Shown here piece by piece: positions 1 to 11,301 of a stretch of DNA of 64,000 bases. Every line of letters starts with the position of its first letter. Position 1 is the first letter of the stretch. The DNA comes from Trichobilharzia regenti (lineage: Eukaryota; Platyhelminthes; Trematoda; Strigeidida; Schistosomatidae). Where the stretch lies: positions 33,161,379 through 33,225,378 of the forward strand of contig OX235263.1 of NCBI GenBank assembly GCA_944472135.2. The letters are read 5' to 3'. A program made the position numbers and the translations under genes. The notes under the pieces are model-generated. The model searched no databases, was not told the DNA's origin, and worked only from the letters and a program-made list of their open reading frames with translations.

Positions 1-103
1 TCCTGAATTCCGCCCTCTCTGTGTTTTGGTTGAATTCTTGTAATTCGGTCATCTCGAAATACTAATACTAATACTAATACTACGATTACAAATAATTACA
101 ACA
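1..103 (+). repeat. 3' part of an LTR, gypsy-like compact element (copy 1)
   Basis: This stretch aligns, with many substitutions, to the last ~100 bases of the 194-bp LTR at 42153-42346 read in the opposite orientation. Shared blocks include GCCCTCTCTG and the end TTAC(A/T)ACA just before AATTGGCG. It contains an ATACTA triplet-type expansion (ACTAAT repeated) that the younger copy lacks. The upstream half of the LTR is outside the window. It is an old copy. Confidence 0.7.
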
Positions 104-258
104 AATTGGCGTCGCGATGGAACTAAATAACCTTAGAAAATTTCCTATAAATGGTTCACCGCGGGAAATTGCTGATTATCTTGAATGATTCGATGCATGG
201 TGCATTTCAAAGAACGTTCAAGATGACGAAATTCCCGCTCTTTTCATTTCTTCTGTTT
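104..258 (+). pseudogene. Decayed gag start of the compact gypsy-like element
   Basis: After the LTR end comes a primer-binding-site-like TTGGCGTCGCG, then an ATG at 117. The frame reads a match to the first ~45 residues of the intact Gag at 42139-40700 (MELSNLGKFP in that copy). An in-frame TGA follows GDYLE-like sequence near 186-188, and homology fades near 258. The rest of the element is missing, so this is a dead 5' fragment on the + strand. Confidence 0.7.
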
Positions 259-304
259 AGATTGTTGCTTCTATGATTTTTTGTAATTTATATTAGATGG
301 AGTA

Positions 305-672
305 TTACGTCTTGAGCTGACATCAGTTTCAGAACCTTTCACTAATTAGCTGGGAATACTGGAATGCTTTTTTTTGTTCTGTTTGTGTACTATTCAGAAG
401 TAGTCACTCTCCAGGCTTTGAAACCAGGTCTTTCTAGTCACAAATCTATTGAGCTCGTCGACGATTATACCACTGGGACCCGCCAGTCCATTGGCCAGCC
501 TATGAATTCTAACTTCTGCCAATTCATGAAATGGCGCGACCATTTCTCAATTTATTCTTCGATGAGTTACTGCCTCACCTTCAACCTGCTGTACCCTACT
601 GGTCACGGCTTCCTACTAGAACCCCAGATGACTACCTACCTGAATAGAGCCAGTCACTAGTGAGCATCAGAT
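305..672 (-). repeat. SINE-B copy (tRNA-derived, degenerate)
   Basis: Matches the family best seen at 59040-59405: GAGCTGACATC at one end, a block with ACTGGGACCCG and CATGAATTC, and CTGAATAGAGCCAGTCACTAGTGAGCATC at the other (consensus orientation is minus). The open frame at 364-660 is only this repeat read through and is not a gene. Confidence 0.65.
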
Positions 673-722
673 TAATTTTCAAGTATTCGCTTAGTAGGGA
701 TTTTGTTCGATTGGATCGGTTC

Positions 723-802
723 CAAGTGTTTTAATGCTCTACGAGCTCGCTAGTCTTGTAACCAGAAGGTCCTAGGTTCAAACTTTGGCAGTGAGTATGC
801 AA
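723..802 (+). repeat. SINE-B fragment, tRNA-like head
   Basis: A short piece containing the polymerase-III-box-like part of SINE-B: TTTTAATGCTCTACGAGCTC (A-box side) and GGTCCTAGGTTCAAACTTTG (B-box side), ending GGCAGTGAGTA. The rest of the element is absent. Confidence 0.55.
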
Positions 803-1344
803 AACCATTACTTAAAAATTAATGTATATATATATATATATTATACATTACCACTTTTATCACTACTAAGCTTGAAAACTGGAAGAGATGGTTTTAAGGC
901 GCATAAGCCGACAACACACAAAAAACTGTAAAATGTCTGACCTTTTCAACCAGACTATTCATCGGATTTATTTCTACTATGACTAAGGACTAACCAGTTG
1001 AATATCTTATTTGGTGGTTTTACGTTCACTTCTCTTATATTTCTCTTTCATTTTTATCAAGAATCTACTTTCTTTTGTCCTTTTCGTAAGACCTTAGTGT
1101 TTTGTTTTGGTCTAGGTTACTATGACTGTCTACATATCTGTTGGTATTGTCACTATATTTTTCAATATTTTTATCGTCAAATCTACCACAGCTTCTACAG
1201 TCACCATTATTATCTAAGTTAGCAATGCAATGATAGCAGTTATTTATAAAGTCCCTACTTCCCTTGTTGTTATATTAGCAAACAGTGGTGATTAAAATAA
1301 GTATGTTGTTATTTAGTTAGTGGTGGTTGGCCTTTTTTCTGTCT
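803..1344. other. No gene seen; (TA)n microsatellite
   Basis: Contains an AT/TA run at about 824-844. The remaining sequence is AT-rich with only short chance frames. I see no recognisable coding or RNA feature. Confidence 0.5.
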
Positions 1345-1572
1345 TCCTCTGAATTCCTAACGGAACATAGGGCTTCATACTTTGAAATTTCACCAACGGT
1401 GGTGTTTTTATGGGGTTGAGCTGCTGGTCTCGTGCCCATCCCTCCCTCTTTGCTTGTCTTACTGTTTGCTAGTAAACTAGGCGAGATTTCGGAATGCCTT
1501 GGTCAGGAATAGAACTTCAGATCACTTGCGTGATCGGAGGGCATTCTGTCACTGAACCACCGACTCACAGTG
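1345..1572 (-). repeat. SINE-C copy (tRNA-derived)
   Basis: Minus-strand copy of the family at 42362-42598. The 3' tail side is seen as TCCTAACGGAACATAGGGCTTCA-like sequence at 1350-1375, and the tRNA-like head lies near 1530-1570 (ACTGAACCACCGACTCAC is the complement of the A-box side). It is internally diverged. Confidence 0.6.
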
Positions 1573-1610
1573 GATCGCAGTAATATTGAAATTGAATGCA
1601 AGAGTCAATG

Positions 1611-1949
1611 TGTGGTGAGAGCTGGCTGCTAGCCAAATCGGTAGACAGTAATTGACGTCAATGTTTATTTCCCAAATATTGGTCCTGAGAAAAATAAAAA
1701 CAAAGACTCATTCAACAACCAACCACAACAGACTTTGCGTAAGCGGATACAATTTGCAGATAGATAATCTGAACTTCAATAAGCGGCCACAAAGAGATGG
1801 AAGAATAACATTCAACGAGAAACCACCAATCAGAAGATTGTGTTTCTTTCCTTATAATAATCTATATAGATGTACATGAAAATCTATAAATATGTGTTGA
1901 TTTCCTTAATAAATGGACTGTTTCCTGGCACTTGTATTCTGTTGTTACA
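1611..1949 (-). repeat. Solo LTR, gypsy-like family 2
   Basis: Homologous to the LTRs at 42946-43275 and 43698-44027 (it reads TGTGGTGAGAGC... to ...TTGTTACA on the + strand, opposite to those). The TG...CA ends are intact, and the repeat is flanked by a 4-bp duplication AATG (1607-1610 and 1950-1953). No internal sequence is present, so it is a solo LTR left by recombination between two LTRs. An AATAAA lies at 1906-1911. Since this family's element orientation begins TGTRGTGAGAGC, the element was + oriented here even though the reference copy is minus. Confidence 0.8.
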
Positions 1950-1953
1950 AATG

Positions 1954-2261
1954 TATTATAATGAAATCTAAGTGGGATTTCATTGAAAACAAATAAACTG
2001 ACGAGCCATACACCCATGAAACTTTACCTAAAGTCATAGTAGGTTGTTCAAGAGAACTTTTTTGACAGTTCACTGTACTTAAAACTTTTATCGACAGAAA
2101 TTTCGCTGTAGATTACATAACAGTATTCATAGACATTCTAACAAGACGTTAACTTGTATACACGTAAAATGTCTACACATAAATTAATAGTTCCAAGTAC
2201 ATGTGAAGGTGTAATGGTAGACGACGAGAGACTCGGCAAAGGAATGTTTCTTTGATTAAAG
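1954..2261. other. No feature recognised
   Basis: AT-rich sequence with no long reading frame and no match to the repeat families in the window. Confidence 0.4.
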
Positions 2262-2520
2262 GACTTCATCGTGAGCTGACATCGGTTACAGGACTATTGG
2301 GAATCCTGCAGGATGTACTGTACAGCTGTTACGTCCTAACTTGGGACTCCCTACAGTACTCACCGACCGGCAAGGTTGGAACCCAGGACTTTCACAACAT
2401 AGCGCGACCACTAGCCAATGTCCTCGGCGGGAATTTCTCCTCCCACCTGACTTTCTGTACCCTAGTGGTCACGACCTCTCAATAGGGCCCGCAAGTAATT
2501 TCCTGCCAGACTGGAGTCGT
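2262..2520 (-). repeat. SINE-B copy with hammerhead-like segment
   Basis: Minus-oriented SINE-B: GAGCTGACATCGGTTACAGG at the tail side, CACAACATAGCGCGACC and CTAGTGGTCACGACC further in. The segment 2315-2360 (minus) keeps outer pairing GTACTG/CAGTAC around a damaged hammerhead-like core. The two open frames here (2252-2485 and 2341-2595) are repeat read-through. Confidence 0.65.
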
Positions 2521-3101
2521 TCCCTGGTGAAATTTTGGTTCTTCTATATAGTGAAATTATGTACGCCTTCTCTTCAACGCACAGATCTTCCGTGATGTGC
2601 TAATTTTAGCCTTCTTATTGTGTTTCTTTGTGTTCCATTCATGCCTCCCGTGTATCTACACAATGCCATACCATTTTCCTTCTCTGAAATCAAATCTATC
2701 TTTTTGCTGTTTAATGTTATTATAACGACGATCACCTCTTTATATATACACTACTGATAAGTTTTATCAGTAGCATATGATACAAAGGCATGGATCAGAT
2801 CATGACTGTTAACAGATTCGATGAAATTTAAACTACATTCTTCTTAGTAAAACTCTACGTAATATCCTTTACATTGCTGGAAAGTGAAGATGAAATGATA
2901 TAAAGCAGTTTATTAACTTGTATCCCTGATAACTTTAAGTTGTAGAAACTTTATAAGGCACTTGAGGTAAATGTAATCATAGATAACGACTTTGATGGAA
3001 AATGGAAACTCTGATACCCATATAATTTGGTGAATTAATTTTTCTCATACTAGATAAATTAAAAGGCTTGCTCTGTGTATAAATAAATCAGAACCAAGTA
3101 T
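2521..3101. other. No feature recognised
   Basis: No long frame and no match to the other repeats. It borders the (ATT)n tail of the RTE-like fragment that follows. Confidence 0.4.
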
Positions 3102-4066
3102 TATTATTATTGCTCCCTTGAGGTCCTAGTGAAACACAGGGCTTCAACTCCACGTCTCCACTTGCCACTTCTGTCTTCTGCTGTACTTTTCGCCTGCATC
3201 CATGTAAGTCCACACTCTTTCAACTCCTCTTCACACGATCTCCTCCATGTCACCCTTGGACGTCCCACTCACTGCCTCACTTTCGGCCTGGTTCCACTCG
3301 ACCAATGGCCTGACGTGCGATGTCACCTAGCGGTCTCCTCAGCGAGTGTCCGATCCATCTCCACTTTCTCCTGAATATTTGTTGGTTGGCGATTGGTTCT
3401 TGTTTTGTTTGTTAGCGCCCATAGTTTCTCGTTGGTGATTCTTTTCGGCTCGGCCATCTGATCTTCAGCATAGATCGACAGTTGGCAGTTGTTGATAAAG
3501 GTCTGCGATAGCCTGTTGGAAATATTCTTTGTGACCCGCCCGCCCACCAAGTTTCTGATCCGTATAGAAAAACTGACTGACTTGACGTTTGTATTGAAAA
3601 TCCGACTGAATTTTGTTGTTGGTGCTGGCTGAGTGACGGAGATTTCCAGATTGATTTCAGGTTGATGAATGTGTTTCTCGCCCCCCTCCTCGATTCTCAC
3701 TCGATTTGACATCCTCGTCCGTTCCTGCTGTTGTTGAGACAATGCTCCCTAGATAAGTGAATGAAATGTACTCTTCCAAATCTCTCCCGTTGATGGTGAC
3801 TTAGGCTGGATGTGGCTGTGGTTGCTGTTGTTGCTGTTTTTGGTTGGTTATTTTCGTAACTTCCATCTTGTCTATGTTCACTTGGAGTCCTGTCTTCGCC
3901 GGCTGCTTCTTTGACCAGTTTGTCGGTCAGTTTTCGCTTGTAAGTCTTCGATTTTGTGTGACATCAAACATAAATCATCCGGGCGCGAAATCCGGGTCTT
4001 CTAGGTTCTTCACGTCGGTCAGTCCAGGATATCCCTGTCTTCTCGTTTCCCACTGCCTGACGCAAT
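3102..4066 (-). mobile_element. RTE-like LINE (SR2-type), 3' fragment
   Basis: A 5'-truncated, frameshifted non-LTR retrotransposon on the minus strand. It begins at its 3' end with an (ATT)n-type tail (3102-3112) and the tail motif CCTAGTGAAACACAGGGCTTCA. Conceptual translation of 3742-3323 gives recognisable pieces of the RTE C-terminal region: IFNTNVKSV, RLSQTFINNC and NEKLWALTN, matching IFNSNVKSA, KLQTFINSC and SRDLWERTN in the better copy at 49821. The reverse-transcriptase FADD region would lie near 3970. No intact ORF. Confidence 0.75.
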
Positions 4067-4353
4067 CTATATCTAAATAATCCAAGTCCTTACAAAATGC
4101 ATAATGTTAATGCCTATCTTCGACCCGTTAGTTGCTCCTGGATAAATGACCTGAGGTTGTTTTTGTGAAGTCATAAGGTAGGGTAGACGATCACCAATCC
4201 CACTAGTTGACAATAGCTCCATATCCGTAACTGCATCTTAAACTTCACAAGCCACTGAGTTTTAGTTCAATTGGTTCAGCAGTCAAGATGACTCCTACCT
4301 AAAGTGAAGTGATTGTTTTATTCTTAATTTGTAAACTACACTGTGTACTTCTT
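4067..4353. other. Unassigned spacer between two RTE fragments
   Basis: About 290 bp that is not RTE-like, lying between two RTE pieces that overlap in element coordinates by ~110 bp (3960-4066 versus 4354-4460). I see no TSD or hallmark that identifies it. Confidence 0.4.
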
Positions 4354-4653
4354 CAACCAAACATAAATCATCCGGGCGCGAAATCCAGGTCTTCTAGGTT
4401 CTTCATATCGGTCCAGGATATTCCTATCTTCTCGTTTCCCACTGTCTGACGCATAATCCAGTCCACCACAATTAGGAATGTCATTATCGATAAAAGGCAC
4501 CCTTGTCCGACTCCTGTGTTCATTCTAAACGCCTCGCTGAGTTTTTCGTTGTGGATCACTTGACATGTGCCGTTGTCCTCGAGTAGTTTCCAAATTACTT
4601 CATGGTCAACGCTGTCGAAGGCCTTCTCGAATTCTATAAAAATGAGGTAGAGG
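4354..4653 (-). mobile_element. RTE-like LINE, reverse-transcriptase core fragment
   Basis: Minus-strand frame 4559-4368 reads GVGQGCLLSIMTFLIVVDWIM-type sequence followed by the DLDFA block, i.e. the QGC/LDFADD region of an RTE-clade reverse transcriptase, with FADD altered. Upstream, the frame continues into FIEFEKAFDSV-like sequence (motif A region) near 4640-4610. Its high-coordinate edge is cut exactly at 4654 by the LTR of the compact gypsy-like element. Confidence 0.75.
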
Positions 4654-4841
4654 TGTAGTAATTTATTGTACTTGAAGTATTAGTATTTCGATCTGACGGA
4701 ATTATAAGAATCCAAACAAAACCCAGAGAGGGCAGCAATCAGGAATTTGTATTTAGCGGAATTAGAATGCAATTCATATATGAAAAATATCAACAGTAAG
4801 TATTTGAAACAATACAGAGATAGAAATAGTCAATCACCACA
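4654..4841 (-). repeat. LTR of compact gypsy-like element (copy 2, 3' LTR)
   Basis: Aligns over its length to the 194-bp LTRs at 40518 and 42153 (TGTAGTAATTTATTG start on the + strand, end CAATCACCACA), with scattered substitutions and a short deletion. In element orientation (minus) this is the 3' LTR. The other LTR of this copy is missing. Confidence 0.8.
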
Positions 4842-5786
4842 TCCGCCACACGTGGAATATCTCCCCGCGTATTTATAACAATGTCTCGGTTTGCTTGCAA
4901 GTAGCTTCGACCTAACTGATTCCGTGATATTATTTTCATCAGTATTATCTGGACTTATTTCTGAATTATCTACCAAATCAGGATTATTAGCGGAATCAAT
5001 AATATTATAATTGGAACGACCTACTTCATTTATTGTCACTTTGTCCAGGTGTCCGTTATGAACTGAGTGATCTTTGATGTCTAATATCTTCACCACTCGA
5101 TTTCCCATTCTTTGTAGTATAATTCCAACAGAAGGTCTATAGTCATTCCCTGTGTAATAATGTACATTAGAAGTCGTGGACATCAGATGCTTTTTGAGAA
5201 TTCGAGATTTGAAAAGTTTTGCAGGACTTTCACGGGTACTTGTATGCTCTGCATTCAACAGACGTAGTCTATGCATATGCAGCAATTCCTACATTTTAAT
5301 CAGCTGCTCTCTCATCTCATTCAGTTTTTCTCGTGTTTTCGACAGTTCTCATTGTAACTCGGCTACCTCATTTTTGAAAAGAGTTGACGCTTGAGTTGGT
5401 GAAGTTGTAGTGGAGGTTTTCATTGGATGAGATTGAGTATTTTGAAAAGTTGAAAGACACACTGACTCCATTTTACTAGACAGATTGGGAGAATCATAAG
5501 AATTCTGAGTAGCATAAGTATTCGAACTTCTGCAAACAGTCTTGATGTGTCCAGCTTTACCACATTTATAGCACTTAGCACTCCGAAAACGGCAAGTGCT
5601 TTTTACATGTAACTTTCCACACAAAAAACACGGTTTAATGTTTTTGATCTCTCGCTGCATTCTATTACCTGTGGACGGCAGTTTGTATTTCTTTCCATGA
5701 ACACTTGTATTTTCGGCTTTAGAAAGCATAACATCAGACACTGACGTAGTGGGAGCAGAGTATTCATTATGGACATCTTCATATAG
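4830..5786 (-). pseudogene. gag-like ORF of compact gypsy-like element, broken (copy 2, 3' part)
   Basis: Minus-strand frames 5741-5349 and 5285-4830 together match residues ~175-479 of the intact protein at 42139-40700. They include the two zinc knuckles (CFLCGKLHVKSTC and CYKCGKAGHIKTVC), the coiled-coil segment, and the C-terminal tail ending CGGCGD with the stop inside the LTR. The reading frame is broken between 5349 and 5285 (an in-frame stop where the young copy is open). At 5786/5787 a LINE interrupts it, and a further 100 bp of the same gag resumes at 7850. It is a dead older sibling of the 40518-42346 element. Confidence 0.8.
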
Positions 5787-7849
5787 TTAAACTCGGGTCT
5801 GCAACCTCCAAACCTAGCCCTATCACTTCTGGTGTAGTACAAGGTAGTGTCATTGGACCCCTACTGTTTACACTATACATCAATGACATATGCGCTTGCT
5901 TCACGCACGGGAAACCATTCATCTTTGCAGATGACCTAAAAGTAGCTTATACATTCCAAAGTGATGACTTAGGGAACTTCGAGAATGTAGTGCAGAAGGA
6001 ATTAGATAAAATGACTGCTTGGTCGTCCCTATGGAATCTCCAATTCAATCTGAACAAATGTGGCTGGATCTGCTTCGGTGCACCCTCAATTGACCTGAAA
6101 TTTACGCTTCAATCCGCTAACCTAACCAGACTCCGAAGTGTCGTTGACCTAGGCCTGAGGTACTCTAGTGACTTGACATTCTCTGAGCAAGTAGCATCAC
6201 AGACTAGAAAATCGAGGATGCTCTTAGGATGCATACTCAGGAACTTTCACGACAATGAAGCCAAGCTTATTCTGTACAAAACATGTGTCAGACCACTACT
6301 AGAATACTGTCCATTTATTATAAGCAGCACTCGCACACGTGATAAGCTAAGGATGGAAAGTATCCAACGATATTTTACCTCAAAACTACTTGGCTATGAT
6401 TGTAAGAAAGACTACATCTCACGGTGCATGATCCTAAAACTCGACCCACTTTGGACAAGGCGACTTATTATAAACCTAATATTCTTCTTTAAGGTCCTTC
6501 ACAAAATATCCTTCTCAGGTAACAGGGACATACAATTCGCACAGGAAGGTTCTTACGATCTGCGTAACCAAACCTCCACAGTGACAACTCATTCTTTTAA
6601 GTCAACACTCCGTAAAAACTTCTTCACAGTCATGTATTCTAAAATATGGAATAGCCTACCCCTAGATGTCAGAACTTGCTCTTCGGTTACAAGCTTCAAA
6701 CGCTCTCTATACAGACTGTTTCACTCTACTGATTATATCAATAAACTATTTACTCCTAGAACGAACCAATTACTAATCTACTACAGCACCTAAAAAACGC
6801 ACTTCAACACCCTTAACAATCTAAAAACCATAAATAAACCAGCAGCAACTGTTTTATCCCAAAGTCTATCCCTACCAGAACTCATTACTTACTTCTAAAA
6901 CGCATCAGTCATTAGAACACTAAAACGCTCAGACTCATTAATACACATCATGACACTAAATAGACTCTAAGACTTCGCATAAATAAGTGAAAAGAACTAA
7001 AACTAAAAATAATTTTTTAATAATTTATTACACAATTGACATAAACAATCATATACATACATTAATGTCCTTTTGATGTTCACATACTTTCTCTTTTTGG
7101 TACTCTGATAATCCTATTCATCTTCTGGTCGAGGTCGAACAACCCTGCATCTAAACTGAAATGAGGATTAATTTCAAACCATCTATCTCATAACCACCCA
7201 AATTCCATGAACGATCCAATTCTACCATTTGAAGACGCTGGCGAACATGCTGTAAATGAGTATTCATGATCTGAAATGAAGAAGCAACTGGTTTTCAAAC
7301 AGTTTTCAACATTTTACTCAACTTACGAATACAGTCCGCCATGCAGACACAAATGGAGCAAATGGAGAATTCTGGAAACGACCTCGGCACCACTTGATGC
7401 AGTAAAACAACCCAACATGACCTCATCTAGTTTCCGCATCCGCGATCAAATTTCTTTCCTGTTATAAAACTACGATAAGACTGCTGAAAAAATGGAATAA
7501 ATATATCACTGATCTCAACATAATACATCAATAAACTTCAAACCAAGGGTGCTGTTCACAACAAAGTTATGTAAGAGGATTGACTTCAAGCTTTTTTTCC
7601 CAGATATCCGTATTACATTCATCTGATGTCTGGTTTTTTTCTAATGCGAAGACAATATTTCTATATCTCTTTATGTGCTAAACAAACAGAATATATATAG
7701 CAGACTGTTCCGACTGACTCTAATGTCAGAAAGAACAAACAAACCGTAAATTCATCATACATCAATTTGCGTAATTTATATAATAACTTATCCCTACCTG
7801 TACAATCGGTATGTCCCTGCATAAACAGGAAGAAATACATATTATTATA
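5787..7849 (+). mobile_element. CR1/Jockey-like LINE, 3' half, inserted in gag
   Basis: The + strand frame from 5788 to 6793 has the C-terminal half of a reverse transcriptase. It starts near the QGSVIGPLLFTLYIND block, with the catalytic motif as FADD at about 5928, then ~270 residues ending at the stop at 6791-6793. 6794-7030 looks like 3' UTR. The sequence up to about 7849 is bounded by gag sequence on both sides (gag stops at 5786 and resumes at ~7850), so the whole block behaves as an insertion, though I cannot assign 7031-7849. It is a different family from the LINE at 12459-17075. 5'-truncated. Confidence 0.7.
5788..6793 (+). pseudogene. LINE reverse transcriptase C-terminal half
   Basis: An uninterrupted frame of about 335 codons with no start codon of its own (the first internal ATG is at 5990). 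Visible RT signatures are GVVQGSVIGPLLF (motif B') and FIFADDLKV (motif C), followed by the thumb-like region with LEYCPFI and the tail region KIWNSLPLDV, a motif typical of the end of CR1/Jockey-type ORF2. The endonuclease and RT motifs A and B are missing, so the fragment cannot be functional, but the frame is open. Confidence 0.8.
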
Positions 7850-7948
7850 TGTATTACATACCTCTTTAGCAGTTTGAAACGTACAAGAAGAATATGAATT
7901 AACACTTTCTATAATTTAGGAATATTGATTCCAGCAATCAGACGATAA
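7850..7948 (-). pseudogene. gag fragment, continuation of the copy split at 5786
   Basis: Matches 41655-41755 of the young element (ATACATACCTCTTTAGCAG, GTTTGAAACGTACAAGAAG, GATTCCAGCAAT). It is in the same orientation as and collinear with the gag at 4830-5786, so the LINE at 5787-7849 inserted between them. It stops abruptly at 7949, where the BEL-like element begins. Confidence 0.75.
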
Positions 7949-8847
7949 CGTCAAGGCAGAATTCACCACATTTGATGTGTTGATTGTACATATGTTTGTG
8001 TTAAATAATTGTGTGAGTTCCAATTATTGTAATTGTTGGTTAATCTTGTTTGCGTCCGGACATTCCACAACTTACAATCGTCAACCTGAGAAGAGTTGTA
8101 GGTGTACTGGTGTAAGTCCTGTGATTCTTCAAGGGAATTCCATCAAGACATGATCCGCGAGTTTGTGTGTACTGTTTGTATATATGTGTGGTGTGTCATA
8201 TCAATTGGTGTATTTTGGATTCGTTGTGTTTACTCGTTGTTTTCGTTTCTTGTTGTTATTACATAATTTTGTTAAAATTTTCGTCGTGATTACTTCTGAA
8301 GTTGTTTCGAGTCTTCTACATCCGTGAATGAATTGATTGATGTTAGAGACAGCAGATGGATAGTATACGCCGGGGAGGCTATTGCTGAGAATGAAATGCA
8401 TACGGAGATAATTGTTAGCTGCGGTCCCACACACCGGGGAGAAAGAGTGTAGACGACTGAGGCTCGCACACGTCACCGTTACTAGAACTGAGGCAGAATG
8501 AGTGACAAGCGATTTCAGTGGTAATTGGTAGTGAGTAGATAAGAGGATGTGCGACGAGTATCATGAGGTGCTGCTATGGTCACGTTGTGTTCTGCAAGAG
8601 TCATTCTAGCAAGTGGCGATTGTAATACAAGATGTCAAGAGGAGGCCTTTAACTCGAAGGCGCAGGTCGTCATCGATGTGTGAGATTGTGCTGTGAGTAT
8701 GCTTGCGGTGTGTTGGCTTTTCTGTTTGTTTTCCATTTCAGCTCTGTCCGTGTGACCCAGGTTCCCACAATGGCATCCAAGTCAACGTGTATTGGTCGTG
8801 ATGGAAAAAAGGGATGGATCCGTTTTTTGCCGGGGAGTGTTAATGTA
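7949..8847 (+). repeat. Left long direct repeat (LTR) of BEL/Pao-like element
   Basis: ~899 bp repeated at 11560-12458 (offset 3611) with almost no differences; one is T/C at 8841/12452. Both copies contain an identical minus-strand 91-codon frame (8476-8201 and 12087-11812) that looks like chance coding. The borders are where the two copies stop matching; classical TG...CA ends are not obvious, and this copy may be cut short on its left because the right copy is preceded by two more related ~195-bp units. Confidence 0.75.
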
Positions 8848-9342
8848 GTTGAAGATTGAACGATCAATTCATGGTTGTTTGCTCAAAACCAACTTCCCCA
8901 ATTTTCGCGGAGGCATCAAGACGACAGTCATCGTCTCATCGGTCGCTGTTCAGAAAGAAGTAAGCACAAAACTGTCAGAAGTAATATTGTGATTTATTAT
9001 TGTAATATTTGTTCACAGACCTTAGTTGTAACAGTGTTTATATGTTGGAGTTACAATAAAGAATCCTCGAGTCGCAAATCGGTGTTTTGGTTTTGCGTCC
9101 GTTTTTACTAAGCGTTTCTCAGAAACTTCAAGGAACAGCCTGAGTCCCAGCGTCGCAAGAGCTGGACATTAACGGTTTACGAGACGTGGCTGACAGTTTC
9201 TGACGGTACGACGTCAGTATTTGACAGTTTCGAGCAGTTGGTGACAGTTTGGATAGTCACCGTTCATCTTTCCTGGTGCCGGTCAAGTCCTCTTTGAACA
9301 AGCAATATCTGGAGCGTTTTTGGAACTGGGTCAAGTTCAACA
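8848..9342 (+). other. 5' leader of BEL/Pao-like element
   Basis: Non-repeated sequence between the left LTR and the Gag start. It contains an AATAAA at 9055-9060 and no long frame. A primer-binding site should lie here, but I could not assign it with confidence. Confidence 0.5.
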
Positions 9343-11301
9343 ATGCCTGGGTCAAAGAAGGGACAGACCGTCTTGGATGCAAACAGGAAAGTGAGTCATG
9401 TTGACTTGTCTGTTACTTGTAACGATGTGTCTGATGTTAAACATGACATGGTTGATGTTACTGTTTCGCCGTCCAGGGATAATAGGAACATCAAACTCCC
9501 TAAATTTGAACCACGATGTTTCGATGGAAACCCGGCTGATTTTTTACAATTTGTGAAGGAATTTGAGATCATGCTGAGTAGTTTTCTATTAAGTGATGAA
9601 TTGAAGTTAATGTATTTGATGAGGTATTGCACTGGAGATGCTTCAAGAACTATACAGTGCTGTAAGCTCATGCCCCCTAATGAGGGATACGCTGAGGCTG
9701 TGAACATATTACGTCAAAGGTTTGGAAGACCTTCAATGATTGTAAGGAACGTATACGAAGCTGTCAAAGGTAACGGCAGTCAACTCCAATATGACTCCAA
9801 GGCACTTACTGAGTTTTTGGATAATCTTATGACCTATAAGAATACCTTGATTTCTATGAATTGCATGAGTGACTTCAACTCGAGCTCAGTCCTAGAGGTA
9901 ATAGCAAGACGCCTACCTACTCGACTGCAAAGGAAGTGAGTGAAGATAAGCTCCCGTATGGAGGATGAGGGTATCGAGCCAAAGTTTGATGATATCCTTA
10001 AACTGGTAAAAGATAGCGTCAATCTATCTATGAGCAAGTTTGCCAGTATACTGAATCTCACCCCTAGAATAGAGCAGTCTGAGGGAAAAACGCAGTCGTT
10101 GACGACGAATAGGCCTCAGAGAGGTGGATATCGAGAAGGCTCCATGATGTCTAGTAATGCATATAGACCTAGTGAGTGTAACGGGTTTCGTAGTACATCC
10201 TCAACAGATAAGTTACAAGATGCAAGACAAACACGGTCGTGTTTTACACGTTTGCAAGAGGTGCATACAAAGGTGAACTGTGAACCGGTGAGCAAGTTCA
10301 GTGATAAGCTAAATGTAAACTCCAGGCCTGACTCCGAATTGTGTGACGATAACGGTGCGGTGAAGAAGTCTGTAGTTGCAACTGATAAGCCATTGTTGAA
10401 TAGAGTGTCACAGAATAGAGTTATTGCTTCAGAGTGCAGTTCTGACTCCACAAGTTTACAAGGTATTACTAGTCAGAGTGAAGGTATAAAATCTTTAGGT
10501 ATTTGTGAGGAAGAACCCAAATCATCTACTGCTGTTAATAAAGAGTTTGAAAATGATGAAGTCGACCAGATAGATGATGGTAAATTGAATATTTGTGATA
10601 ATGATCATGATAGTGCAGATTTGTCTTTGGTTGATCAGGATGAGATGAGGGATATGCCTACTACTGCTAAGTTGAACAAAGGTTCTGTACAACTTGAAGG
10701 TGAAGTAGAATTAAATGCAGTTGCAGAAGGCATGCATACTTGTCAAACCGTCAGTTTAATTGATCAGAGTGAAGCCTACCTATCATCAGATGATAGTGCT
10801 AAACCAGAGCTGATAGTAAAAGACAACAGTAGTAATCTTGCAGTTAGACAACTTTCTGAAAGCCGAACAACAACAGCTTCTGATCCACCGCTAAGTTCAT
10901 CAACTGGTATCGATCAGTCGTCGTTGGTGTTGTCATCCACAATGAAACAGACGCCCATCAACTCAAGTGTCTTGTGCAATGACTATGATAGTATTGGTGC
11001 ATTTGAAAAGACGAAACATATTGCTCAGTTTAGTGAGGATAAGCCAAGTGTAAACGAGAGAGCAATTGTTAAACTGACTTGCATGAATAAAGGCTTTTCT
11101 AGTTTCAAGTTACTATTTGAATGCTATTATCTTTGGTGTAAATCAATCCGTGCCTACGCTTCGTTGACCAGATACGTCGTGTGTTTGTTCGTCATCTATA
11201 TTTTACGATACAATGACATGAGCGTGTTACCGTTCAGATTTGGGGATATAGCTGATAGAGGGAAGTCAGCAAATGAACTCTGCGACGATTTTCCAACCTA
11301 G
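9343..11301 (+). pseudogene. BEL/Pao-type Gag-like ORF with one in-frame TGA
   Basis: One frame of 653 codons interrupted once, by TGA at 9937-9939; the frame reopens immediately and runs to 11301. Residues ~48-200 look like the DUF1759 Gag domain of Pao/BEL elements: KLPKFEPRCFDGNPADFLQF, LMRYCTGDASRTIQCC, ILRQRFGRPSMI and VIARRLPTRLQRK. The TGA sits where this family normally has Trp (LQRKW). The rest (about 450 residues) is Ser/Thr/Asp-rich, without zinc knuckle, protease, RT or integrase, and near its end has a hydrophobic segment (YVVCLFVIYIL). The element is therefore non-autonomous. The start at 9343 is the first ATG in frame after the leader. Confidence 0.7.

Noticed and set aside
364..660. 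98-codon + strand ORF
   Set aside because: Lies wholly in a SINE-B copy; no family and not conserved between copies.
8201..8476. 91-codon minus ORF, repeated identically at 11812-12087
   Set aside because: Identity is explained by the two LTRs of one young element. Composition is ordinary, with no recognisable domain, and the reverse strand of the LTR is not expected to code.
9937..9939. TGA read as Trp or selenocysteine (recoding)
   Set aside because: The dynein gene uses standard stops and Trp codons, no SECIS-like structure was evident, and a simple nonsense mutation in a transposon is enough.
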